DNA from: Mesorhizobium shangrilense
GTDB lineage: Bacteria > Pseudomonadota > Alphaproteobacteria > Rhizobiales > Rhizobiaceae
DNA length: 64,000 nt
Direction of reading: 5' to 3'
Assembly: GCF_028826155.1 (NCBI RefSeq)
Contig: NZ_JAQGPN010000001.1
Span: 4,651,501-4,715,500 of the forward strand
Below, one piece after another: positions 42,188-52,094 of the stretch. Position 1 is the stretch's first letter; each line of letters begins with the position of its first letter. Under the pieces are notes generated by a model. It made no database searches and was not told where the DNA came from. It saw only the letters and a list, made by a program, of their open reading frames with translations. The position numbers and the translations under genes are program-made.

Positions 42188-42431
42188 TTGTTGGTGAACC
42201 TTCCCTGCTCGTCAGTCGGATTGGAGTTTATACCCGTGGGCGGTGCGCACAAGGTTTGCGGCGTCCAATGCGCCGTGCTCAGGTCCAAACTTTCTGGTTA
42301 GACACAGGTCTTGGGGCGACGTTTCATTGCTCTGAAGACAACCACCCTGCTCATGCGGGCGGGCTTCTAGTGAGTTCCCGGGGGAATGTCAATGAAGGGT
42401 TAAGGAGCGCATCGAGCGACGCCGCGGCAGG

Positions 42432-43952
42432 CTATGCTCTATTGCCCGCCAGCGCACGCTTCTCGCGCCGCCGCTGGACCGAGGATGGTATGTCCATGCC
42501 TTCCCGGTATTTGGCGATGGTGCGGCGGGCAACGTCGATGCCGTCCGCCTTCAGCATCTCGACGATGGCATCGTCGGAGAGCACGTTGGAAAGCTGCTCC
42601 TCGGCGATCAAACTCCTGATCCGGTGGCGAACCGCCTCCGAGGAGTGCGCCTCCTCACCGGAGACGGACGCGATCGAGGCGCTGAAGAAGTAGCGCAGCT
42701 CGAACACGCCACGCGGCGTCAGCATGAACTTGTTGGCTGTGACCCGACTGACGGTCGACTCATGCATGGAAATGGCGTCGGCAACGGCCTTGAGCGTCAA
42801 GGGACGCAGATGGCGCACGCCGTGGGTGAGAAAAGCGTCCTGCTGCTTCACGATCTCGCCGGCGACCTTGAGAATCGTGCGCGCCCGCTGGTCCAGGCTG
42901 CGTGTCAGCCAGTTGGCGTTCTGCAGGCATTCGGACAGGAAGTCCCGCTCCTGCTGGGACTTGGAGGACGCACTCACCTTTGCGACATACGCATTGTTGA
43001 CAAGCACCCGCGGCAGCGCGTCCGCGTTGAGCTCCACCGTCCAGGTTCCGTCCGAGGCAGGCCACACCTCCACGTCGGGGACGATCGATTCGGCGCCTCC
43101 CCCCTGAAAGGCGAGGCCGGGCCGCGGATCGAGGGCCCGCACCTCGGCCACCATGTCCATGAGATCCTCGTCGTCGACCCCGCAAAGCTTGCGCAGAGCG
43201 ACGAAATCGCGCTTCGCCAGAAGCCCCAGATTGGCAAGCAGGGTCCGCATGGCCGGGTCCAGCCGATCGAGCGCCGCGAGCTGCAGCGACAGGCACTCGG
43301 CCAGGCTCCGCCCGAATATGCCGGCAGGCTCGAACGTCTGGCAGAGCGCCAGGACATCCGAGACGGCCTCAGTATCCACTCCGAGCCGATGGACGATCTC
43401 GGCAGGATCGGCGTGCAGGTAGCCTGCGTCATCGAGTCCGTCTGCAAGCTCGCGGGCAATGAGCCGCGAGGCAGGATCGGCGATCAGGAAGGCGATCTGT
43501 TCGGCGACGTGGTCACCCAGCGTGACCGGCGCCGCAGCCAGATCCTCCATGTCGAAATCGCCCGCGGATTGGGCCAGCGCGCCGGCGCCCGACGATTTCC
43601 ACTGCGCGTTGAGATCAGGCGCGAGCCGATCGCTGACGCCGGGATCGTCAGGAAAGATGTTCTCGAGCGAGGAATCCATCTGCTCCGACATCGACTGGGC
43701 GGTCCAGGCGCCGTCGTCGCGAACCCACATGCTGTCCGCAGCCGCGTCCGCATCGTTCTGCTGGGGTTCTGGGGGAAGCGCTTCCTCCCGCTGGTCGACC
43801 CGCTCGAGAAGCGGATTGCGCTCCATCTCCTCGTCGACGAAGCGCTCCAGTTCGACATGGCTCAACTGAAGCAGCCGGATCGATTGCATCAGCTGGGGTG
43901 TCATCACCAGCGACTGGGATTGGCGCAGCTGCAGTTTGGTCGCGAGCGCCAT
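42432..43952 (-). CDS. rpoN: RNA polymerase sigma-54 factor RpoN
   Basis: The 506-residue sigma factor serves nitrogen and other enhancer-dependent promoters. Region I is Gln-rich (LQLRQSQSLVMTPQLMQSIRLLQ), region II is acidic, the core-binding and helix-turn-helix domains follow, and the RpoN box ARRTIAKYREGM is near the C-terminus. I start at the ATG at 43952, where region I begins in relatives; an extension to 44054 is possible. 244 bases separate it from hpf. Confidence 0.95.
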   Translation of the reverse strand: MALATKLQLRQSQSLVMTPQLMQSIRLLQLSHVELERFVDEEMERNPLLERVDQREEALPPEPQQNDADAAADSMWVRDDGAWTAQSMSEQMDSSLENIFPDDPGVSDRLAPDLNAQWKSSGAGALAQSAGDFDMEDLAAAPVTLGDHVAEQIAFLIADPASRLIARELADGLDDAGYLHADPAEIVHRLGVDTEAVSDVLALCQTFEPAGIFGRSLAECLSLQLAALDRLDPAMRTLLANLGLLAKRDFVALRKLCGVDDEDLMDMVAEVRALDPRPGLAFQGGGAESIVPDVEVWPASDGTWTVELNADALPRVLVNNAYVAKVSASSKSQQERDFLSECLQNANWLTRSLDQRARTILKVAGEIVKQQDAFLTHGVRHLRPLTLKAVADAISMHESTVSRVTANKFMLTPRGVFELRYFFSASIASVSGEEAHSSEAVRHRIRSLIAEEQLSNVLSDDAIVEMLKADGIDVARRTIAKYREGMDIPSSVQRRREKRALAGNRA

Positions 43953-44123
43953 ATGCGGTCGAGAACTCCGGGATTCACTCGAAGGCAGGCCGCCGTACGG
44001 GCTCTCACCCGCCAAGGCCAGTTGAATCAAACTGGCCCGGCTCTTGCTTGTCAAGTAAAGACGATAGGCCAGCTTCGCTTACGAAGCGTTACATCGCCTC
44101 CGCCCAGCCCCCCTGCAGGGGCG

Positions 44124-44942
44124 TCAGAGCGTGAAGCCTTCGCCAAGATAGAGACGCCGCACGTCCGGATTGGCGACAATCTCGGCCGGATTGCCGTGGG
44201 TGAGCACCTCGCCGGCATGGATGATGTAGGCACGGTCGATGAGCCCGAGAGTCTCGCGCACATTGTGATCGGTGATGAGCACGCCGATGCCCCGCGCCGT
44301 GAGGTGCCGCACAAGCCGCTGGATGTCCGCCACAGCGATCGGATCGATGCCCGCGAAAGGCTCGTCGAGCAGCATGTAGCTTGGACGGGTGGCAAGCGCC
44401 CGCGCGATCTCGAGGCGTCGCCGTTCACCGCCGGAGAGCGCGATTGCGGGCGCCTTGCGTAGATGCGCAATGTGAAATTCTTCGAGCAGGGCGTCGAGCG
44501 TGGTTTCCCGCTCTGCGCGGTTCTTCTCGACCACCTCCAGGACGGCGCGGATGTTGTTCTCGACGGTCAGGCCGCGGAAGATGGAGGCTTCCTGGGGCAG
44601 ATAGCCGATGCCGAGGCGCGCGCGCCGGTACATCGGCATGCTCGTCACGTCGAAGCCGTCGATCTCGATCGTGCCCCTGTCGACGGGGACCAGCCCGGTG
44701 ACCATGTAGAAGCAGGTGGTCTTGCCGGCGCCGTTCGGGCCCAGCAGCCCCACCGCCTCGCCGGCGCGCACGCCCAGCGACACGCCATTCACGACCTGCC
44801 GGCCCTTGTAGCTCTTCGTCAGCTCACGCGCGATCAGCGTGCCTTTCAGGCCCTCGCGCATGGCGGACTGGGGCGCGGCCACAGGCTTAACCTGCCGCGG
44901 GCTCTTCGAGTCCTGCAGCGCCGGGGAGGGAGCGTCCACCAT
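44124..44942 (-). CDS. lptB: LPS export ABC transporter ATP-binding protein LptB
   Basis: The 272-residue ATPase drives lipopolysaccharide transport to the outer membrane with LptFG. Walker [10 protein letters not shown], signature [16 protein letters not shown], Walker B YMLLDEP and the H-loop [10 protein letters not shown] are all present. An N-terminal extension of about 35 residues precedes the core, as in many Rhizobiales. Its ATG shares one base with the stop of lptA (TGATG). Confidence 0.96.
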   Translation of the reverse strand: MVDAPSPALQDSKSPRQVKPVAAPQSAMREGLKGTLIARELTKSYKGRQVVNGVSLGVRAGEAVGLLGPNGAGKTTCFYMVTGLVPVDRGTIEIDGFDVTSMPMYRRARLGIGYLPQEASIFRGLTVENNIRAVLEVVEKNRAERETTLDALLEEFHIAHLRKAPAIALSGGERRRLEIARALATRPSYMLLDEPFAGIDPIAVADIQRLVRHLTARGIGVLITDHNVRETLGLIDRAYIIHAGEVLTHGNPAEIVANPDVRRLYLGEGFTL

Positions 44943-45454
44943 CAATTTCCTTGGGAGCTTGGCGTAATGAGTACCTGAACGCGGCCCTCGAGCTGCGATT
45001 TGCCGGTCTGTGTGTTGACGGTGAGTTTTCTGCCCTTGGCGACGTTTGCGCCTTCCGTCAGCACCACTTCCTTCCCGGTCAGAACCAGGGTGTTGCTGGC
45101 GACGTCGAATTGCCCTTCGTCGCCGGTGGCGACCTGCTCCTTGGACCGGAGGTAGACCTTGTCCTTCACCTCGAGGCGCTCGATCTGCTGCGACCCGCTG
45201 GTCGGCGAGCCCGCGCCCTTGGCGTAGTAGACGGTCATGAGACCGGCCTTGAGCAGCGTGTCGCCCTGGACGACATTCACGTTGCCGGAGAAGATGGCCA
45301 TGCTCTCCGCCTCCCGCACCTCGAGCTTGTCGCTTTCGATCTGGATGGGCTGGTCGCCAGCCAGGCGAATTCCGGGACCGGTCGCCTCCTGCGCCACGGC
45401 AGAACCTGCTGCCAGCGTCAGCAGTACGAATGCCAGCAGGCTAGTTCCCCGCAT
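44942..45454 (-). CDS. lptA: LPS transport periplasmic protein LptA (OstA domain)
   Basis: The 170-residue protein has a signal peptide (cleavage after SAVA) and an OstA domain: [31 protein letters not shown], then [18 protein letters not shown]. It forms the periplasmic bridge carrying LPS. It overlaps the end of lptC by 14 bases and touches lptB. Confidence 0.95.
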   Translation of the reverse strand: MRGTSLLAFVLLTLAAGSAVAQEATGPGIRLAGDQPIQIESDKLEVREAESMAIFSGNVNVVQGDTLLKAGLMTVYYAKGAGSPTSGSQQIERLEVKDKVYLRSKEQVATGDEGQFDVASNTLVLTGKEVVLTEGANVAKGRKLTVNTQTGKSQLEGRVQVLITPSSQGN

Positions 45455-46154
45455 GTTGCTCTCCCGTTTTGTCGGCCGCCCCGAGCGCCCCCGGCGAAAG
45501 GTTCAGGCGCACGCGCTTTTCGAACACCAAAACCTTCCCATTATCAAGGATGGATAGCGAGTCGGCCGTGATCTTGTTGCCATTCATGGTTATCGCGACC
45601 GGGCGCTCGGTCTTCATGGTGCCGTTGTCGATCTCCACGCGGGCGGTGTCGAGTTCGGCCGTCATGCCGTTGCTCGACTTGACGGTGAAGGGGGTCTGGA
45701 TGTCCAGTACGTTGGCGCGGCTGTTGTAGACGCCGCGCTCCGCGAGGATTGTCGCCGAATCGGTCACGTCGATCGGCACGGTGGCGTCGATGCCGTGCAG
45801 CACGATCACATGCTGCTTCGCCGGCTCCTGCAGCGCGCGCTCCGCCGTCAGCGAGTACGGACGATTGTCGCTGGTCACGCCGTTCAACTTGGGATTAGCC
45901 ATCACCAGCTTCCCGTCCGCATAGGCGACGCTGGCGATGTCGTATGTCAATTGCGGCACCCGCGACAAGAAGGTGTAGCCGGCGAATACAAGCGTGATCC
46001 CCAGGCCGAGAATGGGCAGCAGCCACTTAAGCACACGCACCTTGGACGAGTAGGAGCGGGCGCGCGCGAAATCGGTTTCAAGGGAACGCACGCTCTGGGA
46101 CGCACGTGCGGCAATAAGCTCGTCTTCTTTGGTGATGGTCGTTGCCGCTGACAT
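45441..46154 (-). CDS. lptC: LPS export system protein LptC
   Basis: The 237-residue protein has a cytoplasmic N-terminus, one membrane anchor (about residues 44-62, LKWLLPILGLGITLVFAGYT) and a periplasmic LptC domain. It links the inner-membrane complex to LptA. I take the ATG at 46154. It heads the visible cluster; the rnd gene often found upstream in Rhizobiales is not present. Confidence 0.92.
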   Translation of the reverse strand: MSAATTITKEDELIAARASQSVRSLETDFARARSYSSKVRVLKWLLPILGLGITLVFAGYTFLSRVPQLTYDIASVAYADGKLVMANPKLNGVTSDNRPYSLTAERALQEPAKQHVIVLHGIDATVPIDVTDSATILAERGVYNSRANVLDIQTPFTVKSSNGMTAELDTARVEIDNGTMKTERPVAITMNGNKITADSLSILDNGKVLVFEKRVRLNLSPGALGAADKTGEQHAGN

Positions 46155-46451
46155 CAAAGATATCCAATGGTCATTTATCGAGTTTGCACCGCAGCAGCGG
46201 CACGGAAGGGGGTATCCAGCGGACTTTCCGCCGCCCTCAGATATCTGGTGTTCCCAAGTGGCATATGGTCCCGCCTGACGCACGTGCGCCCCAATCGCGG
46301 GCCGCCCGTCAATCACACGAGCGATGTCAGATCAATATGGTCATTTTTCGATAAGATGCCAGCCCCCGGGAGAGCGCATCCCTGTTGTGAGTAGCCCCCG
46401 CCTCCCGCATCGAGTACAACCGTCCGTCTCATATTGCGTCACGAGGACAAA
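46155..46451. other. Divergent intergenic region between lptC and sppA
   Basis: These 297 bases separate the two outward-facing genes. No coding frame or RNA gene was recognised. Promoters for the lpt-rpoN cluster and for sppA are expected here but not clear by eye. Confidence 0.4.
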
Positions 46452-47429
46452 ATGGCCACGCGAGCTGACGACCTGATCGAGCGCCACCGGCTTCGGCGCA
46501 AGCTGACGTTCTGGCGCGTCGCGGCCCTCGCCGTGGCCGGCTTCGGCATCGCCGCCGCGGCCTACGCCCTGGGCGACGACGGCTTTCGCGGACGAGCCGT
46601 CGATCACATCGCCAAGATCAAGATCGAGGGCACCATCACCGAGGACGAGAAACTGATCGAGCGCCTCGAGGACATCCGCAAGGCGAACCACGTCAAGGGC
46701 GTCATCCTGTCGATCGACTCGCCCGGCGGCACCACCGTCGGCGGCGAGGCGATCTACGAGCAGGTGCGCAAGCTGGCGCGCGACAAACCGGTCGCCGCGC
46801 AGGTCGGCACGCTGGCGGCATCGGCAGGCTACATGATCGCCACGGCCACCGACCACATCGTCGCCCGCCAGTCGTCCATCATCGGGTCGATCGGCGTGCT
46901 GATCCAGTTTCCGAACTTCACGAACATGATGGAAAAGCTCGGCATCACCCTCGACGAGGTGAAATCCTCGCCTCTGAAGGCAGAGCCATCGCCGTTCAAC
47001 CCGACGACCGAACCGGAGCGCGCCATGCTGCGCTCGATGATCCTCGACAGCTACGACTGGTTCGTCGGGCTTGTCGAGGAACGGCGCCCATTGTCCCGCG
47101 CCGAGGTGACTGCAATCGCCGACGGCTCGGTCTTCACCGGCCGGCAGGCGTTGCAGAGGAAGCTGGTGGATTCGCTCGGGGGCGAAGAGAAGGCGATCGA
47201 CTGGCTGGGCACAAAGGGCGTCGACACAAAGCTCGAAGTCGTCGAGTGGAAGCCTGAAAAGTCAAGCGGCGGCTTCTTTTTCTCCCAGGCCCTTTCCAAT
47301 CGGATCGCACAGGCCCTGGGTTTGCCTTCCGGAAGCCTGGACGTCCTTCATGAACTCGGCGCCGAACGGTTGTTTCTTGACGGGCTGTTGTCGGTCTGGC
47401 ACCCTGAAAGAGCTGCGATCCGCGGCTGA
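46452..47429 (+). CDS. sppA: Signal peptide peptidase SppA, short (36K) type
   Basis: Membrane-anchored serine protease of 325 residues that degrades cleaved signal peptides. One membrane segment (about residues 19-40), then the ClpP-like domain SIDSPGGTTVGGEAIY. The catalytic Ser is Ser124 in GTLAASAGYM and the Lys is Lys176 in SPLKAEPS; the 52-residue spacing equals that of Bacillus SppA. ATG at 46452 with GAGGA upstream. Confidence 0.94.
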   Translation: MATRADDLIERHRLRRKLTFWRVAALAVAGFGIAAAAYALGDDGFRGRAVDHIAKIKIEGTITEDEKLIERLEDIRKANHVKGVILSIDSPGGTTVGGEAIYEQVRKLARDKPVAAQVGTLAASAGYMIATATDHIVARQSSIIGSIGVLIQFPNFTNMMEKLGITLDEVKSSPLKAEPSPFNPTTEPERAMLRSMILDSYDWFVGLVEERRPLSRAEVTAIADGSVFTGRQALQRKLVDSLGGEEKAIDWLGTKGVDTKLEVVEWKPEKSSGGFFFSQALSNRIAQALGLPSGSLDVLHELGAERLFLDGLLSVWHPERAAIRG

Positions 47430-47487
47430 AAATCAAACAAAATCATCCCTATAGTGCAATTGCAGCCAACATGTGGGGAACGCGCTC

Positions 47488-47772
47488 ATGATCAAATCTG
47501 AACTCGTCCAGCTAATCGCAAACCGCAATCCGCACCTCTTCCTGAGGGATGTCGAGAACATCGTGAACGCCATCTTCGAAGAGATCACGGACGCGCTGTC
47601 GGAGGGAAACCGGGTGGAGTTGCGCGGTTTCGGGGCCTTCTCCGTGAAGAACCGCCCTGCCCGCACCGGACGCAACCCGCGCACGGGGGAAGCCGTCGAC
47701 GTCGAGGAGAAGTGGGTTCCTTTCTTCAAGACCGGTAAGGAATTGCGCGAGAGGCTGAATGCGTCGAAATAG
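47488..47772 (+). CDS. ihfB: Integration host factor beta subunit
   Basis: The 94-residue HU/IHF-fold protein has [22 protein letters not shown], the beta arm that inserts into the DNA minor groove, and begins [21 protein letters not shown]. With IHF-alpha it bends DNA for recombination, replication and sigma-54 promoters. A possible -10 box TATAGT lies about 40 bases upstream. The LapA-like gene follows closely. Confidence 0.97.
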   Translation: MIKSELVQLIANRNPHLFLRDVENIVNAIFEEITDALSEGNRVELRGFGAFSVKNRPARTGRNPRTGEAVDVEEKWVPFFKTGKELRERLNASK

Positions 47773-47784
47773 TCGGTGTCGCCA

Positions 47785-48123
47785 ATGATCAACAGACTCG
47801 TCCTCGTCGCCATCCTCGTTCCGATCGCCATCGTCCTGATCGCGCTCGCGGTCGCCAATCGGACGTGGGTGCCCTTCACGCTCGACCCCTTCAATCCCGG
47901 CAACCCCGCATTGACGATCCAATTGCCGCTCTTCGTGCTTGTCTTCCTGGCCGTAGCTGTGGGCGTCATCATCGGCAGCTGTGCGACCTGGCTGAAGCAG
48001 GGACGCTACCGCAAGCTGGCGCGCCAGCGCAGCGCCGAAGCCGAATCGCTGCGCGCTGCGAACAAGGCCGGGCTGAAGGCCGCGGCCCCGGTGCAAACCA
48101 GCCTGCCAAAGCCCGCCGCATGA
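47785..48123 (+). CDS. LapA (DUF1049) domain membrane protein
   Basis: The 112-residue protein has two membrane segments (residues 4-24 and 46-67), a short periplasmic part with WVPFTLDPFNP, and a basic, charged cytoplasmic tail. LapA/YciS relatives help LPS assembly control with LapB in enterobacteria; in Rhizobiales the role is not known. Start ATG at 47785, 12 bases after ihfB. Confidence 0.85.
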   Translation: MINRLVLVAILVPIAIVLIALAVANRTWVPFTLDPFNPGNPALTIQLPLFVLVFLAVAVGVIIGSCATWLKQGRYRKLARQRSAEAESLRAANKAGLKAAAPVQTSLPKPAA

Positions 48124-48144
48124 TGCAGCCCGGGAGGTCGATCA

Positions 48145-49110
48145 ATGCTCACGCTGTCGGCAGGTGACGTCGACACAGCCCTCACTTTCGAAGGGCTGGT
48201 CGAGACGCTGCGGAAGGCTTTTCACGACGGTGCGGTGCAGCCGGTACGGCACCACCATACCATCGAGCGGCCGGACGGGGCCGCATCGACGCTGCTGCTG
48301 ATGCCGGCATGGAACGACTTCAATGCGACGGGAACCTCCGCTGGCGGCTATGCCGGGGTCAAGATCGTCACCGTTTCGCCGGACAACAACAAGATCGGCA
48401 AGCCGGCCGTCATGGGCGTCTATCTGCTGCTCGACGGCGTCACCGGCGAGCCGCGCGCCCTCATCGACGGCCAGCGGCTCACGCAATGGCGGACAGCCTG
48501 CGCCTCGGCGCTGGGAGCCACCTATCTGGCCAGGAAGGATGCCTCCCGGCTACTCATCGTCGGCGCGGGCGCCCTGTCGGGCTTTCTTGCAAAGGCGCAT
48601 TGCGCCGTCCGCCCCATCGCCTCGGTGCGCGTCTGGAACCGCACTCAGGCCAACGCGGAAAAGGTCGCGGCACAATTGCGCGCCGAAGGCCTGCCGGCAG
48701 AGGCTGCAGCCGATCTCGACGCCGAGGTCTCGCTGGCCGACATCGTGTCATGCGCAACCATCTCGACGACGCCGCTGATCAAGGGGGCGCTGCTGAAGCC
48801 CGGCGCGCATCTCGATCTGGTCGGCGGCTTCACGCCGGCCATGCGCGAAGCGGATGACGACGCCATTCGCAGGGCGCGCGTCTTCGTCGATACGCGCGCC
48901 GGCGCGACCAAGGAGGCCGGCGACATTGTCCAGCCGCTCGAATCGGGCGTGCTGAAGCCGGAGGCGATCGCGGGCGACCTCTACGACCTGACGCGCGGCA
49001 GCGCGGCCGGGCGCGGCGCTGCCGAGGAGATCACCTTGTTCAAGTCGGTCGGCGCAGCCATCGAGGATCTGGCCGCGGGAGTCGCCGTGTATGAAAGGAT
49101 GCGCAACTAG
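48145..49110 (+). CDS. Ornithine cyclodeaminase / mu-crystallin family protein
   Basis: The 321-residue NAD(P)-dependent protein has TGTSAGGYAGVKIVTVSP, a Rossmann loop LLIVGAGALSGFLAKAH and the helix ALIDGQRLTQWRTACASALGA typical of the OCD family. Members include ornithine cyclodeaminase, alanine dehydrogenase and ketimine reductases, so the exact reaction cannot be named. A cupin gene follows 32 bases later. Confidence 0.88.
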   Translation: MLTLSAGDVDTALTFEGLVETLRKAFHDGAVQPVRHHHTIERPDGAASTLLLMPAWNDFNATGTSAGGYAGVKIVTVSPDNNKIGKPAVMGVYLLLDGVTGEPRALIDGQRLTQWRTACASALGATYLARKDASRLLIVGAGALSGFLAKAHCAVRPIASVRVWNRTQANAEKVAAQLRAEGLPAEAAADLDAEVSLADIVSCATISTTPLIKGALLKPGAHLDLVGGFTPAMREADDDAIRRARVFVDTRAGATKEAGDIVQPLESGVLKPEAIAGDLYDLTRGSAAGRGAAEEITLFKSVGAAIEDLAAGVAVYERMRN

Positions 49111-49142
49111 ACCGTTCGCGCGCCAAAGGGAGGGGACCAACC

Positions 49143-49553
49143 ATGAGCGCCGTCGATCCATCCAAGCTCGAAACCCAGACATTCGACTGGGGCATCATCA
49201 AGTGGCTGGTGAGCCCGGACAGCACACCGGGCGCCAACATCACGTTCGGCCAGGTCGTACTCCTTCCCGGGGAAGGCCACACGCGCCACAACCACCCGCA
49301 ATCGGAGGAGATCCTCTACGTGCTCTCCGGCGTCGGCAGGCAGATGGTCGATGACAAGCCGGAATTCGAGGTGCGGGCGGGCGAGACGATCTACATCCCC
49401 ACCGCGATCTATCATTCCACCGTGAACACGGGCTGGGAACCGCTGGTGCTGCTCGCCATCTACAATCCCGGCGGCGCCGAGCGCGACCTCAGGAACCTGC
49501 CGGACTTCAAGGCCGTGCCCGTCGGCAAGGCCCCGAGACTGACGCGGTCGTAG
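49143..49553 (+). CDS. Cupin domain protein
   Basis: The 136-residue single-domain cupin has motif 1 (GHTRHNHPQSEEILYVLSG, with two His and a Glu for metal) and motif 2 (GETIYIPTAIYHSTVNTG, with His). It probably binds a divalent metal and a small acid or sugar; no specific activity can be named. It shares strand and spacing with the cyclodeaminase-like gene. Confidence 0.88.
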   Translation: MSAVDPSKLETQTFDWGIIKWLVSPDSTPGANITFGQVVLLPGEGHTRHNHPQSEEILYVLSGVGRQMVDDKPEFEVRAGETIYIPTAIYHSTVNTGWEPLVLLAIYNPGGAERDLRNLPDFKAVPVGKAPRLTRS

Positions 49554-49776
49554 CGCCACACGGAAGCGGACTGCCGGGGCGAACGCGCCAAAGGGGCGTT
49601 TGCCTGCGACCGTCCACTGTGCCAAAAGCAGGCCGACATCGGAACCGAATGGACACTCCGTGAAGCCTGCGCACAAAACAGGTCAGAACCAACGCAGCCA
49701 TGCGCCGCGCAAGAACGCGGCCACCCCGGCGCGCGGGCCCTCCGAGGCCAGGCAACCCCTGCGCCAGGACGACCCC

Positions 49777-50712
49777 ATGCCGGCTCCCGCCAGAGCTGAG
49801 CGTCGCAGCGATCCGCTGCCCGCCGAGCAGGTGCCGCTCATCCTCGAGGTCCTGCCCAACGCCGACTATGCGCTGCTCGACAGCGGCGGCGGCCTGAAGC
49901 TCGAGCAGTACGGGCCCTACCGCATCGTGCGGCCGGAGGGCCAGGCGATCTGGCAGCCCGCGATGCCGCCAAAGGAGTGGCAGAAGGCCGACGCCGTCTT
50001 CACCGGCGACACCGACGAAGAAGGCATGGGCCGCTGGCGCTTCCCCAAAGCCGCCCTCGGCGAGACATGGCCGATGCGCCACGACGGCATCGACTATCTT
50101 GGCCGCTTCACCTCGTTCCGGCATGTCGGCGTGTTCCCAGAGCAGGCGTCCCACTGGGATCATATGGCCGGCCTGATCGCGACCGCAAAACGACCGGTCA
50201 AGGTGCTCAACCTCTTCGGCTATACTGGCCTCGCATCGCTGGTCGCGGCGCGCGCCGGCGCCGAGGTGACCCATGTCGACGCTTCGAAGAAGGCGATCGG
50301 CTGGGCGCGCGAAAACCAGGAGATGGCGCGTCTCTCCGACAAGCCGATCCGCTGGATCGTCGAGGACGCCATGAAGTTCGCCGAGCGCGAGGAACGGCGC
50401 GGCAGCCGCTACGACATTGTCCTGTTCGATCCGCCGGCCTATGGACGCGGACCAAAGGGCGAGGTCTGGCAGCTGTTCGAAGACCTGCCTCGCCTTGCCG
50501 AACTCTGCCGTTCGATCCTGTCGCCGAAGCCGCTCGCCGTCGTGCTCACCGCCTATTCGATACGGTCCTCCTTCTTCGCCATCCACGCCCTGATGCGCGA
50601 CACCTTCGCGGGAATGGGCGGAACCGTCGAATCGGGAGAACTCGTCATCCGCGAAAAATCCGCCGGCCGCGCGCTTTCCACCTCCCTCTTTTCGCGCTGG
50701 ATTGCCCAATGA
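49777..50712 (+). CDS. Class I SAM-dependent methyltransferase, RlmI-like
   Basis: The 311-residue protein resembles RlmI-type rRNA methyltransferases: LEQYGPYRIVRPEGQAIW, the SAM loop LNLFGYTGLASLVAARAGA, HVDASKKAIGWARENQ and the catalytic region VLFDPPAYGRGPKGE. It probably methylates a ribosomal RNA base. The start is uncertain; ATG 49777 has AGGA upstream, and in-frame GTG 49660 would add a basic tail. Its stop overlaps the next start (ATGA). Confidence 0.86.
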   Translation: MPAPARAERRSDPLPAEQVPLILEVLPNADYALLDSGGGLKLEQYGPYRIVRPEGQAIWQPAMPPKEWQKADAVFTGDTDEEGMGRWRFPKAALGETWPMRHDGIDYLGRFTSFRHVGVFPEQASHWDHMAGLIATAKRPVKVLNLFGYTGLASLVAARAGAEVTHVDASKKAIGWARENQEMARLSDKPIRWIVEDAMKFAEREERRGSRYDIVLFDPPAYGRGPKGEVWQLFEDLPRLAELCRSILSPKPLAVVLTAYSIRSSFFAIHALMRDTFAGMGGTVESGELVIREKSAGRALSTSLFSRWIAQ

Positions 50713-51551
50713 GCGAGCGCGTCGGAAGGGTGCGCGAGGTCACCAGCCTCGCCAATCCGCTGGTCAAGGACATCAAGGCGCTGGCGCTCAAGAAATTCCG
50801 CGACCAGCAGAACGCCTTCATGGCCGAGGGCCTGAAGCTCGTCATCGACGCGCTCGACCTTGGCTGGTCGATCAGGACGCTGGTCTTCGCCAAGTCCGCC
50901 CTCGGCAACGCCGCCGTCGAGAAGGTGGCCGCGCGCACCGTCGCGGCGGGCGGCACCGTGCTCGAGGTTTCGGAGAAGGTGCTCTCCGCGATCACCCGGC
51001 GGGACAACCCGCAGATGGTGGTGGGCGTCTTCGCCCAGCGCTTGCAGCCGCTGAAGTCGATCCGGCCCGCCGGCGACGACGTCTGGATCGGCCTCGACCG
51101 GGTGCGCGACCCCGGCAATCTCGGCACCGTCATCCGCACCGCCGACGCAGTCGGCGCAAAAGGCGTCATCCTGATCGGCGAAACCACGGACCCGTTCTCG
51201 CTGGAAACGGTCCGCGCCACGATGGGCTCGATCTTCGCCGTACCGGTTGCGAGAGCCACGGCCGAAGCCTTCCTGGAGTGGCGAAAAGGCTTTCCCGGCC
51301 TGGTCGCCGGCACCCACCTCAAGGGCGCGGTCGACTACCGGACGGTGAAATTCGAAGGACGGCCGACGCTGCTCCTTATGGGCAACGAGCAGCAGGGGCT
51401 TCCCGACGAACTCGCCAAGTCGTGCGACCGGTTGCTGCGCATCCCGCAGGCCGGCCGCGCCGACTCCCTCAACCTCGCGGTGGCGACCGGCGTCATGCTC
51501 TTCGAGATCCGGCGGAGCGCGCTGACACTCGAACCCGGCGGCATGGAATGA
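50709..51551 (+). CDS. TrmH/SpoU family RNA 2'-O-methyltransferase
   Basis: The 280-residue SPOUT enzyme has an N-terminal L30e-like domain (FMAEGLKLVIDALD) and the knotted domain with VRDPGNLGTVIRTADAVGA, LLMGNEQQGLPDEL and IPQAGRADSLNLAVATGVMLFE. It methylates a ribose in rRNA or tRNA. Its ATG overlaps the previous stop and its stop overlaps lspA, making a three-gene coupled chain. Confidence 0.93.
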   Translation: MSERVGRVREVTSLANPLVKDIKALALKKFRDQQNAFMAEGLKLVIDALDLGWSIRTLVFAKSALGNAAVEKVAARTVAAGGTVLEVSEKVLSAITRRDNPQMVVGVFAQRLQPLKSIRPAGDDVWIGLDRVRDPGNLGTVIRTADAVGAKGVILIGETTDPFSLETVRATMGSIFAVPVARATAEAFLEWRKGFPGLVAGTHLKGAVDYRTVKFEGRPTLLLMGNEQQGLPDELAKSCDRLLRIPQAGRADSLNLAVATGVMLFEIRRSALTLEPGGME

Positions 51552-52036
51552 AGGCAGTTTGCGGTTATTCGGCGCTGGTTGCGGCGTCCGTGGCGCTCGA
51601 CCAGTGGATCAAGGGGCTCGTCGAAGCCAATCTTGTCATGCACGAACAGGTCGACATCCTGCCGTTCTTCGCGCTCTACCGCACCTACAACACCGGCGTC
51701 GCCTTCTCGATGTTCTCGTCGGTCGGCGACCTGCCTCTCACCATCCTGTCCGTGGCGGTCATCGCCTTCGTGCTCTTCCTGGGGTCGCGGTCGGCGCCCG
51801 GGCAGACCTTTGCCCGTATCGGCTTCGCCCTCATCGTCGGCGGCGCCATCGGCAACCTGATCGACCGCGCGATGCTCGGCCACGTGGTCGACTATTTCCT
51901 CTTCCACACGCCCGTCTGGTCGTTCGCCGTCTTCAACCTCGCCGACGTCTTCATCTCGGTGGGCGCGTTCCTGGTCATCCTCGAGGAGTTCGTTCAATGG
52001 CTGCGCGAACGCAAGGCGCGCCATTCGGACAATTGA
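51548..52036 (+). CDS. lspA: Lipoprotein signal peptidase
   Basis: The 162-residue inner-membrane aspartyl protease has four membrane segments and the two catalytic aspartates in GNLIDR and FNLADVFI, plus [13 protein letters not shown] and [10 protein letters not shown]. It cleaves prolipoproteins before the lipidated Cys, as found in several proteins in this window. It overlaps the TrmH-type gene by 4 bases. Confidence 0.95.
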   Translation: MKAVCGYSALVAASVALDQWIKGLVEANLVMHEQVDILPFFALYRTYNTGVAFSMFSSVGDLPLTILSVAVIAFVLFLGSRSAPGQTFARIGFALIVGGAIGNLIDRAMLGHVVDYFLFHTPVWSFAVFNLADVFISVGAFLVILEEFVQWLRERKARHSDN

Positions 52037-52094
52037 CGGTGCGCGGCGTGCGCCGCACAGTTCTTGCGCATCCCGCCCGCCCAAGGAGGACAAG